A DNA stretch of 64,000 nt, taken from positions 372,001-436,000 of the forward strand of contig NZ_JAANYN010000004.1 of assembly GCF_011290685.1 (NCBI RefSeq), in the 5' to 3' direction. Shown here piece after piece: positions 54,785 through 63,533 of the stretch (within the stretch, counting starts at the first letter, position 1; every line of letters starts with the position of its first letter). The stretch is from Cyclobacterium plantarum. Its GTDB lineage: Bacteria; Bacteroidota; Bacteroidia; Cytophagales; Cyclobacteriaceae. The notes below the pieces were generated by a model. It did not search any database and had not been told where the DNA came from. It was given only the letters and a program-made list of their open reading frames with translations. Both the position numbers and the translations under genes were made by a program.

Positions 54785-55429
54785 ATGTACCAACAAAAAG
54801 TTTCTCAAATCATTCAGTCACTTGATATGCTGGAAGTTTCCTGTGAACTTGATTTTAAATTGCCTGTTAATGAATCACTCTTAACCGGAAAAGGGGAAAA
54901 ATTACTTTTAGACGCTTATGGTGATCTCAATGGGAAGGGTGCCATGCCTACTTTAAAAAATTTAAAAATTCCAATAAAAGTAGGAAAAAATGTATTGCTT
55001 TATGACGATTCCAAACATTTTAACAGGTATAGGTTAGCCACTTTAAAGTCATCGCTTTACCAGGTCTTTAATTTCCCCTGGCACGCGGGGTATTTGAGAA
55101 TGTGTCGGGCTCATGAAAGGGAATGTCTGCTTTCCGGTTTACAAGATAGGGTGTGGAAAGGTCCTCCCTTAGCGTCAAGCTGCTTTGGGCCTGCTGAGGA
55201 AGCCGGTGATTTATCAGGAAACGGGGCATCAGGTTGGAAGTTAAATGCTTACAATGACTTGCAATATGACCTGATTTCACGCTTGCATGGCTACAGATTG
55301 ATGAGGATTCCCGCCTATGAAAACCTGATGATCGGAGGTCAGCTTCAAAGAGTGGATAAACTTTTGCTACATCCGGGTCCCGATTTGCTAAAAACCATCG
55401 GTACCTGGTTGCTTAGGAAAATGTCCTGA
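54785..55429 (+). CDS. Conserved hypothetical protein, unknown function
   Basis: 214 residues from ATG at 54785 (a TTG at 54779 would add two). No signal peptide or membrane helix. A central segment RMCRAHERECLLSG has clustered Cys and His and could bind a metal. The rest shows an alpha/beta pattern without a recognised motif. It begins 38 bases after the small membrane protein and ends directly against the stop of the convergent kinase gene. Confidence 0.6.
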   Translation: MYQQKVSQIIQSLDMLEVSCELDFKLPVNESLLTGKGEKLLLDAYGDLNGKGAMPTLKNLKIPIKVGKNVLLYDDSKHFNRYRLATLKSSLYQVFNFPWHAGYLRMCRAHERECLLSGLQDRVWKGPPLASSCFGPAEEAGDLSGNGASGWKLNAYNDLQYDLISRLHGYRLMRIPAYENLMIGGQLQRVDKLLLHPGPDLLKTIGTWLLRKMS

Positions 55430-56047
55430 TTATGTAAACAGCCCAAAAAGTTCACGGTCTATTTTGCCCACGATCTCAGAAAAATGCCCTCTATTATCCA
55501 CAAAATTCATTTCGTTTACATCGATCACCAATAGTTTTCCTTGCTTGTAGCCAGATATCCAGTTTTGATAATGGTCATTCAAACTTTTCAGATAGGAGAT
55601 TTGGATGGTTTTTTCATATTGCCTGCCCCTTTTCTCTATTTGATCTACCAACTTGGGAATATCTGCTTTCAGATAAATCAATAAGTCAGGGGGACTGACA
55701 AACATTTCCATAGAATGATACAATTCAAGATAGTTATTATAATCCCTGCTGGATATTAATTTGGTCTCATGGAGGTTTGCAGCAAATATATGGGCATCTT
55801 CGTAGATGGTTCTATCCTGAATGGTTGAATTTGGACTATTTTGAATTCTCCTTACCTGATTGAATCGGCTGTGGAGGAAATGTACCTGCAAATGAAACGA
55901 CCATTTGCGCATGTTGTCATAAAAATCAACCAGGTATGGATTTTCTTCCACGGATTCAAACTCAGCCTGCCAGCCATAATGTACTGCTAATTTTTTCACC
56001 AAGGTGGTTTTTCCACTACCAATGTTTCCTGATACGGCGATATGCAT
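55430..56047 (-). CDS. Deoxynucleoside kinase
   Basis: 205 residues. P-loop MHIAVSGNIGSGKTTLVKKL, then EFESVEENPYLVDFY, the DRTIYEDAHIFA block with the catalytic ERS/DRS-like motif, and a lid region QIEKRGRQYEKT. These match bacterial deoxyadenosine/deoxyguanosine kinases that phosphorylate salvaged nucleosides. It lies 12 bases after the 3-hydroxyacyl-CoA dehydrogenase gene on the same strand. Confidence 0.9.
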   Translation of the reverse strand: MHIAVSGNIGSGKTTLVKKLAVHYGWQAEFESVEENPYLVDFYDNMRKWSFHLQVHFLHSRFNQVRRIQNSPNSTIQDRTIYEDAHIFAANLHETKLISSRDYNNYLELYHSMEMFVSPPDLLIYLKADIPKLVDQIEKRGRQYEKTIQISYLKSLNDHYQNWISGYKQGKLLVIDVNEMNFVDNRGHFSEIVGKIDRELFGLFT

Positions 56048-56059
56048 AATTTGTAAAAC

Positions 56060-56953
56060 TTAATGGTTGTTGAAATAATATGCGACCTGCTTCTGTTTTG
56101 TTCCAGATTGATATTCGTAAAAACCTGCTCCGCTTTTCTTTCCACGGTATCCTGCGTTCACCAGGTTAACCAAAAGGGGACAAGGTGCATATTTGTTGGA
56201 TCCCATACCCTCCTGAAGAACTTTAAGGATGGCCAAACATACATCCAAACCTATTAAATCTGCAAGTTCTAATGGCCCCATGGGGTGGGCCATGCCCAAA
56301 TGCATGACCTGGTCTATTTCCTCCACTCCAGCCACTCCTTCATGCAGGCTGAAAATAGCCTCATTGATCATGGGCATCAAAATCCTGTTTGCGATAAAAC
56401 CCGGGTAATCCTTAACCATAACCGGGCTTTTTCCCAAAGATGCTGTCACTTTCAAAATGGCATTTACTGTCTCCCGGGAAGTATTGATTCCCGATATGAC
56501 TTCTACAAGTTTCATTACCGGTACGGGATTCATAAAATGCATTCCGATGACCTTATCCGGCCTTTTGGTAAAAGCAGCAAGTTTGCCTATAGAAATAGAC
56601 GAGGTATTGCTGGACAGGATGCATGTTTTGGGGCAAAATTTATCCAATTGCTGAAAGATCTTTGCCTTGGCATCAAACTCTTCAATTACGGCTTCTACTA
56701 CCAGGTCCGCCGACTCAACGCCTTTTTTTAAATCACCTTCCGGTTGAATGTTTCTAACTGTTTCTTTAACTTTCTGATAGTCAATAAGACCTTTTACCTG
56801 TTGCCTTTTCAGGTTCATTTCTATGGATTCCATGGCGTTTTTCAGTGGTTCTTTGTCCTTGTCAATCAGTTGAACCTCAAATCCTTGCTGAGCAAAAGTG
56901 TGGGCGATACCACTTCCCATGGTTCCTGCACCTATTACGGATACTTTTTTCAT
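56060..56953 (-). CDS. 3-hydroxybutyryl-CoA dehydrogenase
   Basis: 297 residues. NAD-binding motif SVIGAGTMGSGIAHTFAQQG at the start, SNTSSISIGKLA and the family signature GMHFMNPVPVMKLVEVI with the catalytic His, then PGFIANRILMPMINEA. It oxidises or reduces 3-hydroxyacyl-CoA in fatty-acid or butanoate metabolism. The single-domain size excludes a FadB-type multifunctional enzyme. First gene of a two-gene minus-strand unit. Confidence 0.93.
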   Translation of the reverse strand: MKKVSVIGAGTMGSGIAHTFAQQGFEVQLIDKDKEPLKNAMESIEMNLKRQQVKGLIDYQKVKETVRNIQPEGDLKKGVESADLVVEAVIEEFDAKAKIFQQLDKFCPKTCILSSNTSSISIGKLAAFTKRPDKVIGMHFMNPVPVMKLVEVISGINTSRETVNAILKVTASLGKSPVMVKDYPGFIANRILMPMINEAIFSLHEGVAGVEEIDQVMHLGMAHPMGPLELADLIGLDVCLAILKVLQEGMGSNKYAPCPLLVNLVNAGYRGKKSGAGFYEYQSGTKQKQVAYYFNNH

Positions 56954-57029
56954 TAAATTTAATTTTGCCGTTTTACAAATGGGTTATTTATTCAATTTCT
57001 TAGAAATTATGCGTCTTGGGGATTTTATT

Positions 57030-57047
57030 TTAAGCTTAATTGATCAA
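57030..57047. promoter_or_regulatory. Adjacent palindromes in the divergent promoter region
   Basis: TTAAGCTTAA (57030-57039) is directly followed by TTGATCAA (57040-57047), both self-complementary. A further GATCA/TGATC pair follows near 57087-57098. They lie between the divergent dehydrogenase and permease genes, a plausible operator area. No regulator gene is next to it. Confidence 0.3.
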
Positions 57048-57074
57048 GCGATAAATTTAAATCAAATAAATTTC

Positions 57075-57082
57075 TATTTTTG
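57075..57082 (+). promoter_or_regulatory. Candidate -7 element for the amine cassette
   Basis: TATTTTTG fits TAnnTTTG and lies 91 bases before the permease ATG. A TTG at 57040-57042 is too far upstream for the normal -33 spacing, so the promoter call is weak. Confidence 0.3.
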
Positions 57083-57172
57083 GTGAGATCAGTTGATCGC
57101 AATTATTTTCTTCTAATAGCACCTTCATTTCTTTTGGAATAGTCTCTTTTATCAATTAAAAGTAAAATTAGC

Positions 57173-58498
57173 ATGAATCATACCAGCCCCGTCCAGGACA
57201 GCCAATTAAAAAAGACTTTAGGACCATTTATGTTGTGGGGGTTGGGAGTGGGATATGTCATTTCAGGGAATTATTTTGGATGGAATCTGGGACTTGCTGA
57301 GGGAGGTACATGGGGAGCCGCAATTGCCATTTTTTTTATCATCATCATGTATATCACCTTTACCTTCAGCTATACGGAAATGGCCTGTGCCATTCCAAAA
57401 GCCGGTGGGGCGTTTTCTTATGCAGAGAGGGGTTTGGGAAAGCATTTGGGGTTTCTGGCCGGAATGTCCCAAAATATAGAATTCATTTTTGCTCCCCCGG
57501 CCATAGCTTCCGCCATCGGGGCATATTTCGGGATTTTTTTTCCGGAGTGGAATATTTTATACATAGGGATAGCGGCTTACCTGATTTTTACCGGTTTAAA
57601 TGTGGTTGGTTTAGAGGTAGCTGCGACATTTGAACTTTTTATTACCATTGTGGCTGTGTTGGGATTATTGTTTTTTGCCGGCGTTACGCTGCCTGAATTC
57701 AAGTTTGAAAACTTACAAATACAAGGCTTTCATCAGGGCTATGCCGGAATCGTTGCTGCGATTCCATTTGCCATCTGGTTTTTTCTGGCCATAGAAGGGG
57801 TAGCCAATGTGGCAGAAGAAACGATAAATCCACAGAAAAACATTTTAAAAGGCTTTGGTTTTGCTTTGCTTACCCTGGTAATTCTCTGCATTTTGACTTT
57901 TGCGTCTGCGGTTGGAGTTGGTGGATGGGAGGCCATTGTATACCCAGATGATTCAGGAATAGCCTCAGACTCTCCCTTGCCCCTGGCTATGAGCATGGTG
58001 GTAGGAGAAGGACATTGGAATTATCAAATCTTAACCTTCATTGCGCTATTCGGCCTGGTGGCCTCTTTTAATGGGATCATTTTGGCAGCTGGCCGAACCA
58101 CCTTTGAGTTTGGAAGAGTGGGGTATGCCCCCCCGGCTATTGGCAAGGTGAACAAACGATTTAAGACTCCGGGCAATGCCTTGCTGTTTAACATGCTCAT
58201 TGGGATCATTGCTTTGCTTACAGGCAAGACGGGTGAAATCATCACCATCGCTGTATTTGGTGCTTTGGGCCTTTACATCTTATCGATGATTGCCTGTTTA
58301 AAACTTAGAAAAAACGAACCTGATCTGTATAGGCCTTTTAAAGTTCCTTTTTACCCGCTTTTCCCTGTGGTAGCCCTGATTATTGCAAGTATTTCAATGA
58401 TTGCGATGGTAATTTACAATTTTAACCTGGCCTTGATATTTTTCGCCATGCTCCTGGGTTCCTACCTGTTTTTCAAATTATTTATTCACAAAGCCTGA
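57173..58498 (+). CDS. eat: Ethanolamine permease-like APC transporter
   Basis: 441 residues, about 12 membrane helices. The opening KKTLGPFMLWGLGVGYVISG and NYFGWNLGLAEGG, followed by YTEMACAIPKAGGAFSYAERG, closely resemble ethanolamine permeases of the APC superfamily. Uptake of ethanolamine or a similar small amine is expected. It leads the five-gene plus-strand cassette; the ligase gene follows after six bases. Confidence 0.86.
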   Translation: MNHTSPVQDSQLKKTLGPFMLWGLGVGYVISGNYFGWNLGLAEGGTWGAAIAIFFIIIMYITFTFSYTEMACAIPKAGGAFSYAERGLGKHLGFLAGMSQNIEFIFAPPAIASAIGAYFGIFFPEWNILYIGIAAYLIFTGLNVVGLEVAATFELFITIVAVLGLLFFAGVTLPEFKFENLQIQGFHQGYAGIVAAIPFAIWFFLAIEGVANVAEETINPQKNILKGFGFALLTLVILCILTFASAVGVGGWEAIVYPDDSGIASDSPLPLAMSMVVGEGHWNYQILTFIALFGLVASFNGIILAAGRTTFEFGRVGYAPPAIGKVNKRFKTPGNALLFNMLIGIIALLTGKTGEIITIAVFGALGLYILSMIACLKLRKNEPDLYRPFKVPFYPLFPVVALIIASISMIAMVIYNFNLALIFFAMLLGSYLFFKLFIHKA

Positions 58499-58504
58499 CA
58501 GCAC

Positions 58505-59869
58505 ATGAAAACTACAAAAGAAGGTCTTATTGAAGAATTGAAAGCCAAATCCTGTAACAAGATTAAATTGGCCATAGTGGATATTGATGGGGTTTTGAGG
58601 GGAAAGGTAGTATCCCTGGACAAATTTATTTCCATGCTGGATGGGGGCTTGGGCTTTTGTGCTGTGGTGTTTGGCTGGGATATGGAGGACAAATCTTATG
58701 ATAATGTTTCCGTCACAGGTTGGCATACCGGCTATCCGGATTTTCAGGCCCGGATAGATTTGTCTACCCAAAGACAAATCCCCTGGGATCAGGACATGCC
58801 ATTTTTTCTGGCTGATTTTGAAAAGGACAAGGATCAGGGAGCCTTGGTTTGCCCGAGGTCATTATTAAAACGGATCAAACAAAAAGCACTGGATGCCGGA
58901 TTTATGCCTCAATTCTCTCAGGAATTTGAATGGTTTAACTTTGAAGTTACCCCGGAAGCTTTTGGAAATGAGAAACCGGATCTGGCCAAACCCATGACAC
59001 CGGGAATGTTTGGTTATTCCATTCTAAGGGCCTCTCTGAAAAGCGAATATTTCAATGACTTGTTTGAACTCTGCCATAGGTTTGAAATTCCTTTGGAAGG
59101 TTTACATACCGAAACAGGCCCTGGCGTGTACGAAGCGGCGATTCAATACAGCGAAATTCTCCTGGCAGCAGACCGGGCAGTTTTGTTTAAAACCAGCGTA
59201 AAGGAAATTGCCTACAGGCATGGATTGATGGCTACCTTCATGGCCAAGTGGTCTGAGACACTTCCGGGAAACGGAGGGCATGTGCACCAAAGCCTTTGGG
59301 ACAAAAACCTTGAAAATAACCTTTTCTATGAGCCAGAGGGTAAATGGCAGATGAGCAAAGTGATGGAACAGTATATTGCTGGTCAACTGCACTGTCTGCC
59401 CTATATGCTTCCCATGTTTGCGCCCACCATAAATAGCTACAAAAGGCTGGTGGAAGGAGCCTGGGCACCAACAACCCTTACATGGGCGAGAGATAACAGG
59501 ACTACAGCCCTGAGGGTGCTGTCTGGTGGAAAAAAATCTACCCGGCTGGAAACCAGGGTAATTGGCTCGGATGTCAACCCTTATCTGGCCATGGCCGCCT
59601 GTCTGGCAGCCGGATTATATGGGATTGAGCAGCAGTTGGAATTGAATAAAACAGCGACTGTCGGTAATGGATACAAAGACTATTCCAATGGAACCATACC
59701 CACTTCCCTTAAAGAAGCCAGCAGCCTCATGAAAAATTCCGATTTGGCCAATGACCTTTTTGGAGAAGCTTTTGTCCAGCATTTCTGTAAAACCAGGGAA
59801 TGGGAGTGCAGGGAATTTGATGCTAAAGTTACCGATTGGGAAAGAAAAAGATATTTTGAAATCATCTGA
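58505..59869 (+). CDS. Glutamine-synthetase-family gamma-glutamylamide ligase
   Basis: 454 residues. GS-fold motifs: VDIDGVLRGKVV at the start, ETGPGVYEAAI for metal binding, GNGGHVHQSLW, PTINSYKRLVEGAWAP and RLETRVIGSDVNPYLAMAA. It lacks the adenylylation Tyr region of true GlnA and belongs to the group that couples glutamate to amines (PuuA, IpuC, GlnA3/GlnA4). Given the permease, ethanolamine is the probable amine, yielding gamma-glutamylethanolamide at the cost of ATP. Specificity is inference. Confidence 0.85.
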   Translation: MKTTKEGLIEELKAKSCNKIKLAIVDIDGVLRGKVVSLDKFISMLDGGLGFCAVVFGWDMEDKSYDNVSVTGWHTGYPDFQARIDLSTQRQIPWDQDMPFFLADFEKDKDQGALVCPRSLLKRIKQKALDAGFMPQFSQEFEWFNFEVTPEAFGNEKPDLAKPMTPGMFGYSILRASLKSEYFNDLFELCHRFEIPLEGLHTETGPGVYEAAIQYSEILLAADRAVLFKTSVKEIAYRHGLMATFMAKWSETLPGNGGHVHQSLWDKNLENNLFYEPEGKWQMSKVMEQYIAGQLHCLPYMLPMFAPTINSYKRLVEGAWAPTTLTWARDNRTTALRVLSGGKKSTRLETRVIGSDVNPYLAMAACLAAGLYGIEQQLELNKTATVGNGYKDYSNGTIPTSLKEASSLMKNSDLANDLFGEAFVQHFCKTREWECREFDAKVTDWERKRYFEII

Positions 59870-59908
59870 TTTTTACAAAAAACACCCCTATTTATTACCG
59901 TACAAAAA

Positions 59909-61057
59909 ATGAATATACAAGATAAATTCAACTTTAATTTCCCCACCCAGATCCGATTTGGAGTAGGGGTCATTTCGGAGCTTGCTGAATACCTGAAAGC
60001 CCATCATCTAAGCCGTCCTCTTTTGGTTACCGATCCTTTGGTAAAAGAACTGGATTTTTTTAAAAAAATAACCGCTGATCTCTCTCGCGTTGGTATTGCT
60101 GTAGAGGTATTTTCGGATGTACATAAAAATCCCGTAAAATCAGATGTACATAAGGGAAAAGAACAGTATCAATCTACACAGAGAGATGCTATTGTAGGGA
60201 TTGGGGGAGGAGTGGCACTGGATGTTTCCCGGGCCATTGCCTTAAGTATCAACCACCACAGGGATTTGTTTGATTATGATGATTTGATCGGAGGCGATCA
60301 ATACGTTACTGAGCCAATCCCCCATTTTATCACTGTTCCTACTACAGCCGGCACCGGAAGTGAGGTAGGCAGAAGTGCCATCATTTCTGAGGATGAAAGC
60401 AAGAAGAAAAGGATACTCTTCGCCCCTTCATTGATGGCAAAAATGGTTTTTGCCGATCCAAAGTTGACCTTGGATTTGCCTCCTTTTGTGACAGCGGCCA
60501 CAGGCATGGACGCGCTTACCCACAATATTGAAGCTTATTTGTCAAAAAATTGGCACCCGATGTGTAGTGGAATTGCCTTAGAGGGGATTCAATTGATTGG
60601 AGAATCTTTGGAAAAGGCTACTTTGCAACCTGATCTGCTTTCCAGAAGTAAAATGCTGATGGCTTCTATGATGGGGGCCATAGCCTTCCAGAAAGGTCTC
60701 GGAATTGTTCACAGCCTTGCCCATCCCTTGTCCAGTTTACTGGACACCCACCATGGTCTGGCAAATGCGGTAAATTTACCATATGGTCTTGATTTCAATT
60801 ATGAAGGCAGCGAAGAAAGGTTTGATCAAATGGCTCTTAAGTTAGGTTTTAACAAAGGAGAAGGGCATCAATTAAACGGTTTTATCAAAGAATTGAATGT
60901 GAAATTAGGCTTACCGACCCATCTTTCCGGGATAGGTGTTAATAAATCCCATATTCCCACCCTTTCTGCTTTGGCGATTGCTGACTTTTGTCACCCAAAT
61001 AATCCTAAGCCTGTTAGCCAAAAGGATTTTGAAACTATTTATCTTACAGCACTTTAA
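59909..61057 (+). CDS. Iron-containing alcohol dehydrogenase
   Basis: 382 residues. The NAD-binding loop IVGIGGGVALDVSRAIAL, PTTAGTGSEVGRSA and the metal-binding blocks GMDALTHNIEAY and GIVHSLAHPLSSLLDTHHGLANA mark the Fe-ADH family. In this cassette it could oxidise the alcohol group of gamma-glutamylethanolamide to the aldehyde. It follows the ligase with a 39-base gap and precedes the hydrolase by three bases. Confidence 0.9.
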   Translation: MNIQDKFNFNFPTQIRFGVGVISELAEYLKAHHLSRPLLVTDPLVKELDFFKKITADLSRVGIAVEVFSDVHKNPVKSDVHKGKEQYQSTQRDAIVGIGGGVALDVSRAIALSINHHRDLFDYDDLIGGDQYVTEPIPHFITVPTTAGTGSEVGRSAIISEDESKKKRILFAPSLMAKMVFADPKLTLDLPPFVTAATGMDALTHNIEAYLSKNWHPMCSGIALEGIQLIGESLEKATLQPDLLSRSKMLMASMMGAIAFQKGLGIVHSLAHPLSSLLDTHHGLANAVNLPYGLDFNYEGSEERFDQMALKLGFNKGEGHQLNGFIKELNVKLGLPTHLSGIGVNKSHIPTLSALAIADFCHPNNPKPVSQKDFETIYLTAL

Positions 61058-61060
61058 TTT

Positions 61061-61813
61061 ATGTTGAAAATAGGCATCAGTTCCTGCTTTATGTATCCGG
61101 ATCCATCCAGGCTTGTATTTGGACCAAAAAATCTTGCCTATGTGGAATCAGATATGTTCAGGTACGTAGCACAGGAGGGGGTTCTTCCGGTCTTGATTCC
61201 TGATCTTCCGTTTGATAAGTTGGTAGAAATACTTACGGAATTGGATGGATTTGTGTTTCAGGGTGGGACAGACCTTTCCCCTCAAACCTATGGAGAGGAA
61301 CCCATACAGGCAGGAAAATGGCTAGGTGACCCTTATCGGGACAAGTATGAAATGGCTATAATGGATTTTGCAGTCCGTCAAAAGAAACCTGTCCTTGCCA
61401 TTTGCCGGGGGATCCAATTATTGAATGTGTATTTTGGAGGGACCCTCTATCAGGATATTGCCACCCAGGTACCCCAGTCCATTATTCACAGGAATGCAGC
61501 AAAGTACGATAGCCTGACTCATCAGATCACCTTTGCAAAAAATGAAACCCTTGACATAATATATAAAGGCATCGAAAACCGAATGGTAAACTCAGTTCAC
61601 CATCAGGGAATCAAAACACTGGGAAAAGGTTTGAAAATTCTTGCAAGGTGTTCCGAGGATGGTATGATTGAAGCTGTAGAAGCCAATATGGCCCCGAATA
61701 GAAACATCATTGGGGTTCAATGGCATCCTGAGTTTTCAGTCGGAAAAGGAAAACCCTTGCTTGACCCTTTAAAATTATATGCTTACTTTATAGAAAAAGT
61801 AAAAAACCAATAA
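61061..61813 (+). CDS. PuuD-like gamma-glutamyl hydrolase (class I GATase fold)
   Basis: 250 residues. Nucleophile Cys115 in LAICRGIQLLNVYFGGTL and the His222-Glu224 pair in VQWHPEFS complete the catalytic triad; FVFQGGTDLSP supports the PuuD group. These enzymes release glutamate from gamma-glutamyl-amino acids. Here the expected step is cleavage of the oxidised intermediate (gamma-glutamylglycine) to glycine and glutamate. Tightly spaced (3 bases on each side) with its neighbours. Confidence 0.9.
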   Translation: MLKIGISSCFMYPDPSRLVFGPKNLAYVESDMFRYVAQEGVLPVLIPDLPFDKLVEILTELDGFVFQGGTDLSPQTYGEEPIQAGKWLGDPYRDKYEMAIMDFAVRQKKPVLAICRGIQLLNVYFGGTLYQDIATQVPQSIIHRNAAKYDSLTHQITFAKNETLDIIYKGIENRMVNSVHHQGIKTLGKGLKILARCSEDGMIEAVEANMAPNRNIIGVQWHPEFSVGKGKPLLDPLKLYAYFIEKVKNQ

Positions 61814-61816
61814 ATA

Positions 61817-63181
61817 ATGGACATCATTAACCCTGCCACAGGTCAGCTTGTAGAATCATTGCCCGTAGACAATGCGGAAAGTGTCAATGAAAAAATAAAA
61901 AGATTACAATCAGGTCAGTCTAAATGGGCCAAAGTTCCCCTGGAAGAAAGGATTTCCATAATTAGTCGTTTTGGTAATCTGGTCAGGGAAAACCTGGAAG
62001 AACTGTCCCTGCTGCTCAGCCGGGAAACCGGAAAACCCCTTCAGCAAGCGAAAAATGAAATTACAGGAGCACATAACCGAATAGTTCATATAGAGACGGC
62101 GGCTGCCAAATGGTTGTCTCAGGAAATGGTGACAGCAGATGGTCCGACCAGGGAGCTAATTGTCTATGAACCCCTGGGGGTTATAGCCAACATATCAGCT
62201 TGGAATTTTCCCTACAATGTGGGTTATAATGTTTTTTTATATGCCCTGGTAGCAGGAAATGCAGTAGCCTACAAGCCCTCTGAATATGCCAGCCTGACCG
62301 GTTTAAAGTTTAGAGAACTGCTTTGGAAAGCAGGCGTACCAGAAAATGCTTTTGAATGTTTTATTGGTGGGCCTGCTGTTGGAGAAATGCTTTTGGAAGC
62401 AGATTTGGATGGCTACTTTTTTACCGGATCTTACAGAACCGGAAAATATATTGCAAAGAAAGTGGCAGAAAAACTGGTACCTGTACAATTGGAGCTTGGA
62501 GGCAAAGATCCCTTATACGTAATGGATGATGTACTTGATGTCAAACAGGCTGCCCTCAATGCGGCTGAGGGAGCATTTTACAACAATGGACAAAGCTGTT
62601 GTGCGGTGGAGAGGATTTACGTGCATGAGCGCATTTTCGATGAATTTGTAGCTGCTTTTGTGACTGAAGTGGAGGCATATCCCATTGGTGACCCTTTAGA
62701 TCCAAAAACTTTTATAGGCCCCCTTACCAGAAAGGATCAATTGGATATCATTTTGGATCAAATTCAGGATGCAATCCGGCAGGGTGCCCGCTTAGAGACG
62801 GGGGGTAGGCGTTGGGGAGAAAAGGGGTTCTACCTGCGGCCAACAGTATTGACAGGGGTGAATCACAAAATGGCTGTCATGAAAGAAGAGTCTTTTGGTC
62901 CAGTTATTGGCATTCAATCCGTTGCAAACGATGAAGAAGCCCTCACCTTAATGAAAGATACCGATTACGGTTTGACAGCCGCGGTTTTTTCAGCAAATGA
63001 GAAAAGGGCAAAAAATATTTTGGAGCAGCTTCCCACAGGTACGGCCTATTGGAACTGCTGCGATAGGGTAAGTCCGAATTTGCCCTGGACAGGAAGAAAA
63101 AATTCTGGATTGGGGGTCACTTTGTCACATTTGGGAATAAGGGCCTTTACCCACCCCAAAGCCTATCATTTAAGAGATTGA
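61817..63181 (+). CDS. NAD(P)-dependent aldehyde dehydrogenase
   Basis: 454 residues. The catalytic pair is Glu226 in VQLELGGKDP and Cys261 in NNGQSCCAVERIYVH; ISAWNFPYNVGYNV and ESFGPVIGI are the other ALDH motifs. It resembles succinate-semialdehyde and other semialdehyde dehydrogenases. In this cassette it would oxidise the gamma-glutamyl aldehyde made by the Fe-ADH before the PuuD-like hydrolase acts. Last gene of the cassette; no terminator is visible after it. Confidence 0.92.
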   Translation: MDIINPATGQLVESLPVDNAESVNEKIKRLQSGQSKWAKVPLEERISIISRFGNLVRENLEELSLLLSRETGKPLQQAKNEITGAHNRIVHIETAAAKWLSQEMVTADGPTRELIVYEPLGVIANISAWNFPYNVGYNVFLYALVAGNAVAYKPSEYASLTGLKFRELLWKAGVPENAFECFIGGPAVGEMLLEADLDGYFFTGSYRTGKYIAKKVAEKLVPVQLELGGKDPLYVMDDVLDVKQAALNAAEGAFYNNGQSCCAVERIYVHERIFDEFVAAFVTEVEAYPIGDPLDPKTFIGPLTRKDQLDIILDQIQDAIRQGARLETGGRRWGEKGFYLRPTVLTGVNHKMAVMKEESFGPVIGIQSVANDEEALTLMKDTDYGLTAAVFSANEKRAKNILEQLPTGTAYWNCCDRVSPNLPWTGRKNSGLGVTLSHLGIRAFTHPKAYHLRD

Positions 63182-63533
63182 ATCCAAATGTCGCGTATGT
63201 GGTCTTTCCTTTAATTTTATATTAAATTTTTAACTTTTTATTTATAATTAAATAAAGACGGACAGATAGTTAGAAATTTTTTTATTTATCATTTTTGTAT
63301 AAATATTTATTTTAATTTTAAATATTAATTATATTTAGAATTAAAGATTTGTATTTCCTTTCTTAAGAGGTTTTTATAAAGAATTTACCTGCTTTATCAG
63401 AATTTCCTGATTGGTTATTAAATCTTTGCTGAAATCCTATTAACCTACCGCTTAGTGAAAGGAAGTATTGATTATTATATCTTTCTTTGATTATTTTTTC
63501 TTTTATAAACCAATATCTTAAACGTACATTACT
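63182..63533. other. AT-rich promoter region of the SusC-like gene
   Basis: 352 bases, strongly AT-rich, without a coding region on either strand. It must hold the end of the amine cassette transcript and the promoter and leader of the SusC-like gene. No TAnnTTTG/TTTG pair with correct spacing was found, and no hairpin stands out. Confidence 0.6.

Noticed and set aside
57173-63181. Eut/Pdu-type ethanolamine utilisation locus
   Set aside because: No ethanolamine ammonia-lyase (EutBC) or microcompartment shell genes are present; the enzyme set fits a gamma-glutamyl route.
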